A DNA stretch of 64,000 bases from M3007 sp041392625 (GTDB lineage Bacteria; Bacteroidota; Bacteroidia; Chitinophagales; Saprospiraceae): assembly GCA_041392625.1 (NCBI GenBank), contig JAWKLR010000001.1, forward strand, positions 124,001-188,000, given 5' to 3'. Numbering within the stretch: the stretch's first letter is position 1; the number at the start of each line of letters is the position of its first letter. The position numbers and the translations under genes were made by a program. The notes below the pieces were generated by a model that searched no databases, had not been told where the DNA came from, and was given only the letters and a program-made list of their open reading frames with translations. Of this stretch, positions 60,985-64,000 are shown one piece after another.

Positions 60985-61944
60985 ATGTTTCAATTAGGTA
61001 TGAATTTTTATAGAAATACAGCAACAGTTTGTTTGCTGATAGCAATGTTGGCTCCCTCTGCAGCATTTTCACAGAAAAAAGCGAAAAAGGCAAAGGGCAT
61101 CACACCTGAAGCGATTGAGCGTTTGCATGCAGCAGAAGATACCCTTGCCATCCTGGCTTTTGCCGTGGTGAATGACTCCATTGAGCAGGAGCGATTTGCT
61201 GCTTGCAGGGTATTGATAACCAATCTGGTTCAGACTCTAAAGGTTCCCAACTCATTTCAGTATCCATTTGATCGCCTGAGAAGTATTTCGATCCTGGCTC
61301 CTCCGGATAGCTCATTTCGGATTTTTACCTGGCAGCTGTTCGTCAACGATTCTACCTATCGGTATTATGGAGCTATCCAGATGAATCAGGCGGAGCTCAA
61401 ACTGTTTCCACTTATTGACCGGAGTTTCGACATGGAGTATAAGCCCACAAACGAGACCCATACGGCAGACAAGTGGTATGGTGCATTGTATTACAATATC
61501 CTGCCGCTGAAACAAGGGAAAGAAACCCAGTATTTGCTTTTTGGATACGATGCATTTTCATTTTTTGATAAAAGAAAAGTACTCGAGGTACTGACATTTG
61601 ACGAGGAAGGAAAACCAAAGTTTGGGTCGACCGTATTTAACCGGAAAAACCCATTTGAACAGCGCATTATACTTGAGTATTCTGCAGAAGCTTCCATACG
61701 CCTCAATTGGGATGAGCAGTATCAAATGATTTTATACGATCACCTGATTCCGATGGCCAGTCCGTTTAACCGGGGCATCACCTTTGTTACCGATGGAAGT
61801 TATGAAGGATTTAAGGTTGAAAAAGGAAAGCTGGTTTATGTTGAAAAGGTTTTTGACCAGATCAGTGACGAAGTTCCAATGCCTGAACCTATTTTGAATG
61901 ACCGCAAATCCAACGATCTTTTTGGCAAAAAACGTAATCGGTAA
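60985..61944 (+). CDS. Hypothetical secreted protein
   Basis: The start is taken as ATG 60985 (MFQLGMNFYRNTATVC); ATG 61000 is also plausible and gives a clean signal peptide cleaved after 'AFS'. The GTG at 60970 is less likely. The 319-aa product is secreted. After a basic stretch ('KKAKKAKGITPEA') come beta-rich segments: 'FRIFTWQLFVNDSTYRYYGA', 'WYGALYYNILPLKQGKETQY', 'YLLFGYDAFSFFDKRKVLEV' and 'MILYDHLIPMASPFNRGITF'. No family is recognised, but the composition suggests a periplasmic protein. Its partner upstream is cytoplasmic and helical. Confidence 0.75.
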   Translation: MFQLGMNFYRNTATVCLLIAMLAPSAAFSQKKAKKAKGITPEAIERLHAAEDTLAILAFAVVNDSIEQERFAACRVLITNLVQTLKVPNSFQYPFDRLRSISILAPPDSSFRIFTWQLFVNDSTYRYYGAIQMNQAELKLFPLIDRSFDMEYKPTNETHTADKWYGALYYNILPLKQGKETQYLLFGYDAFSFFDKRKVLEVLTFDEEGKPKFGSTVFNRKNPFEQRIILEYSAEASIRLNWDEQYQMILYDHLIPMASPFNRGITFVTDGSYEGFKVEKGKLVYVEKVFDQISDEVPMPEPILNDRKSNDLFGKKRNR

Positions 61945-62084
61945 AAGCAAAATAAAACAGCATTTAGGGGCCATTCAAACAGATAGGTATTGCCTGAACG
62001 TTTAATTTCTTTATCTGTCTAGACATCCTCTTATTGCAATCTTTGATACCGGGCGGGTTTCCATCAAGACATTGGCCCAAAAGC

Positions 62085-62126
62085 AAACACCCCGAATTTT
62101 GACATGATCAAAATCCGGGGTGTTTT
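62085..62126. terminator. Bidirectional terminator between convergent genes
   Basis: AAACACCCCG pairs with CGGGGTGTTT, with an inner ATTTTGA/TCAAAAT arm and a CATGA loop. T- and A-runs flank it on both sides. It separates the 60985 gene (plus) from the SprB-repeat gene (minus). Confidence 0.9.
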
Positions 62127-62146
62127 ATTTTCAAGAATCTGTTCTT

Positions 62147-64000
62147 TTAGCGGACGATGGTTACATCTCCACGATAGAGCAGTTCGCGTCCGTCAAGGAA
62201 CTTAACCTCAATGATGTAGATATACACTCCCGGGTCTACAAAACTTCCACGGTAACGTCCATCCCATCCTTCAGAAAGAATATCGTTGTTTGGATAGAAG
62301 TTGGTACGTTCATACATCAGTTCTCCCCATCGGTCATATACCTGCATGTAGTTTACAAGTTCAACTCCTTTGCCAACAAACACGTTGAAATGGTCGTTCA
62401 GACCGCTGGTATTGCCGGCTTTAAAGACGTTTGGCACATACACATTGCGGTTTGGATCAACACGAACAAATACACTGCCTTCTCCCATACAACCATTAGC
62501 ATCCCAAACCTGTAGCAGGAAGGTTTCTGAATCGTAAATAGTTGCAGTAGGGTAGAGTGTGTCCGGGTTAGAAAGGAACTCGGCTGGAGTCCATACGAGC
62601 GAGTCCACTGCACCACCAATTACGCTTGGGTCAAGTACCAAATCATCACCCAGTTCGATTTCCACAACATCTGAAGTGAAGATCACCTCAATTTGCTCAG
62701 GCTCAAACACAAAGATGGTATCGGTAAACTCACAATTGTCGCGGTCAAAATAGGTAACATAGTGTTCCCCTCCACTCATGGTGATGGGGAAGCCAGGGTC
62801 AAGTGTAACCCCAAAGTCGAGGCTGTATTGGAATGGTCCACCTGCACCACCGAAGATGGTGTCGATGTTAAGGGTCGTTTGGTCTCCATTACAGTTGAGC
62901 TCTTCCCAAGGCAAAACAGAACCAACAATTGGTGGAGGTGTTGGCATAATAACCTGTGTTTCACCGGTACAGCCATTTGCATCGGTAACTGTTACAAAGT
63001 AGAGGCCTCCAGTCAAGTCTGTAACGATCGGTGTATTTCCAATGATGTTGGTGCCGTCAGACCACTGGTAGGAGTACAGCGGTGTTCCGCCATCTACCAA
63101 GGCTCCAAGTTCGCCATCTTCATCTCCGAAACAGGCGATTTCCATAAGCGCTGCCGGATCACTGGTTACGGTAATCGGGTCCGGCTCACCCACATCGATG
63201 TTTTCTACTCCGGTACAACCCTGGCTGTCTGTAATAGTTACCTGGTAATTGGTTGGAGTGAGGTTCATGATGGTTTGGGTGGTCTCGTTGGTTTCCCACA
63301 GATAGGTATAGCCAGGAGTACCTCCGGTACCTTCTACGAATGCTTGTCCATCTGCACCACCAAAACAGGTTACGTCCACAGCAGTGATAGAACTAGCTGT
63401 TACCGGATCGGGTGCTCCGATAAATACTGAGTCGATGCGGAAACAAGAATTTACATCAGTAATGGTAATCGAGGTATATCCAGGACACAGGTCAACCCGA
63501 CTGGAGTCGGTAGATCCGTCCTCCCAGGCATAGTTGAAGATACCACCAGGGCCCATACCGCCATAGAATGCAGAGATGATCGCTGCTCCATCGCAGGAGT
63601 CGGAACACGTTGCAATTGGGTTGAGGATCTGGATATTACTTACGATAGGTGCCGGGTTCAACAATTCAAAGCTTCCTACCAGAGTACAACCAGCCAGGTC
63701 GGTAACCGTAACCGTATACGTGCCGGCTGCAACAGGCGCTAATATCGAGGTGTTCACACCTGGAAGTGCATCCCACTCGTATACCTGAATTGGTTGATTT
63801 CCTCCCATTACACCTACTGCGATAGAACCGTCGGGGTAGTTGAAACAAGAAGGAAGCGTAAAGGTCGTATCAGAGAAGAACATGGTATCCTGTGTAGCCA
63901 GGGTCACAGTATCTGTATTCATACAGTTGTTGGCATCGGTAACTACTACTACATAGGTATCACCATCCAGCATACAAATTTGGTCGGTATTTCCTACTGG
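62147..64000 (-). CDS. SprB-repeat adhesin with gliding-motility CHU_C (T9SS type B) C-terminus, partial
   Basis: The minus-strand frame is open to the right edge, so the N-terminus lies outside. The 617 residues seen contain at least five SprB-like repeats of about 80-90 residues, each with 'CFGG.DG' or 'C.D.CDG', 'YSYQWSDG'/'YTYLWE' and 'Y.VTVTDANGCTG' cores. The last 90 residues are the CHU_C domain: 'VYVPNVFKAGNTSGLNDHF', 'QVYDRWGELMYERTN', 'GWDGRYRGSFVDPGVYIY' and 'RGDVTIVR'. SprB-type proteins are large mobile cell-surface adhesins for gliding and attachment. Codon use is clean and the frame is intact, unlike the broken giant gene at 5.7-11.9 kb. Confidence 0.92.
   Translation of the reverse strand, partial: PVGNTDQICMLDGDTYVVVVTDANNCMNTDTVTLATQDTMFFSDTTFTLPSCFNYPDGSIAVGVMGGNQPIQVYEWDALPGVNTSILAPVAAGTYTVTVTDLAGCTLVGSFELLNPAPIVSNIQILNPIATCSDSCDGAAIISAFYGGMGPGGIFNYAWEDGSTDSSRVDLCPGYTSITITDVNSCFRIDSVFIGAPDPVTASSITAVDVTCFGGADGQAFVEGTGGTPGYTYLWETNETTQTIMNLTPTNYQVTITDSQGCTGVENIDVGEPDPITVTSDPAALMEIACFGDEDGELGALVDGGTPLYSYQWSDGTNIIGNTPIVTDLTGGLYFVTVTDANGCTGETQVIMPTPPPIVGSVLPWEELNCNGDQTTLNIDTIFGGAGGPFQYSLDFGVTLDPGFPITMSGGEHYVTYFDRDNCEFTDTIFVFEPEQIEVIFTSDVVEIELGDDLVLDPSVIGGAVDSLVWTPAEFLSNPDTLYPTATIYDSETFLLQVWDANGCMGEGSVFVRVDPNRNVYVPNVFKAGNTSGLNDHFNVFVGKGVELVNYMQVYDRWGELMYERTNFYPNNDILSEGWDGRYRGSFVDPGVYIYIIEVKFLDGRELLYRGDVTIVR

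Noticed and set aside
62693..63430. 245-codon plus-strand open frame opposite the SprB-repeat gene
   Set aside because: It mirrors the repetitive SprB codons on the other strand and has no independent family features.
1..64000. CRISPR arrays, rRNA genes, prophage or integrative element
   Set aside because: No direct-repeat/spacer arrays, rRNA motifs, integrases or transposases were seen on either strand.

Overview
This window looks like chromosomal DNA of a Bacteroidota bacterium, most likely of the Saprospiria type. The evidence is seven predicted secreted proteins that end in type IX secretion (T9SS) sorting domains of the 'NPNPA...G.Y' (type A) or 'gliding-motility CHU_C' (type B) kind, LVIVD and SprB-like repeats, YdfG-like SDR and DUF2452/DUF6438 families, and recurrent TAnnTTTG promoter elements upstream of genes. 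Codon use and gene order look chromosomal. No phage, integrase, transposase, CRISPR array or rRNA is visible.

Layout. 1-870: N-terminal part of a GH31 alpha-glucosidase leaving the left edge. 962-5017: a minus-strand unit encoding an LVIVD lipoprotein, an outer-membrane protein, an ECF sigma factor and a membrane-anchored beta-barrel protein likely to act as its regulator. 5740-11884: remains of a very large cell-surface protein, broken by many small indels and containing a 540-bp tandem duplication. 12079-14195: methylglyoxal synthase and a kelch-like T9SS protein. 14325-20475: a minus-strand sulfur cluster encoding a Crp/Fnr regulator, a CstB-like persulfide dioxygenase/rhodanese, an OprD-like porin, two half-size YeeE/YedE transporters and a membrane-anchored TsdA-like dihaem cytochrome. 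20688-23364: an RlmK-like methyltransferase and an AarF kinase. 23378-26913: an unusual TIR-like/TPR/SDR fusion and a TlpA-type lipoprotein.

27041-37088: GH29 fucosidase, M16 peptidase, DUF2452 protein, YCII lipoprotein, thioredoxin-like T9SS protein and a frameshifted GH95 fucosidase. 37314-45783: IgGFc-binding/CHU_C protein, homogentisate dioxygenase, TauE exporter, NagB-PIG-L fusion and a sodium:solute symporter. 45921-48405: tRNA-Pro, tRNA-Ser, dnaA and an AT-rich region with two DnaA-box matches, a candidate oriC. 48406-56465: a small membrane protein, IscA-type Fe-S protein, DUF6438 lipoprotein, RlpA, a broken BNR/dockerin T9SS protein, an EamA transporter and a cytochrome oxidase subunit III. 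56555-64000: an 840-aa T9SS/dockerin protein, two lineage-type hypotheticals and a SprB-repeat CHU_C protein leaving the right edge.

Functionally the window mixes surface display and glycan breakdown (GH31, GH29, GH95, NagB-deacetylase, symporter) with oxidation and transport of reduced sulfur. Frameshifts are concentrated in five places (5.7-11.9, 26.6, 28.9, 35.9-36.4 and 52.3-53.1 kb). Some are single-base homopolymer changes in otherwise well-preserved genes, so local sequence error must be separated from real decay.
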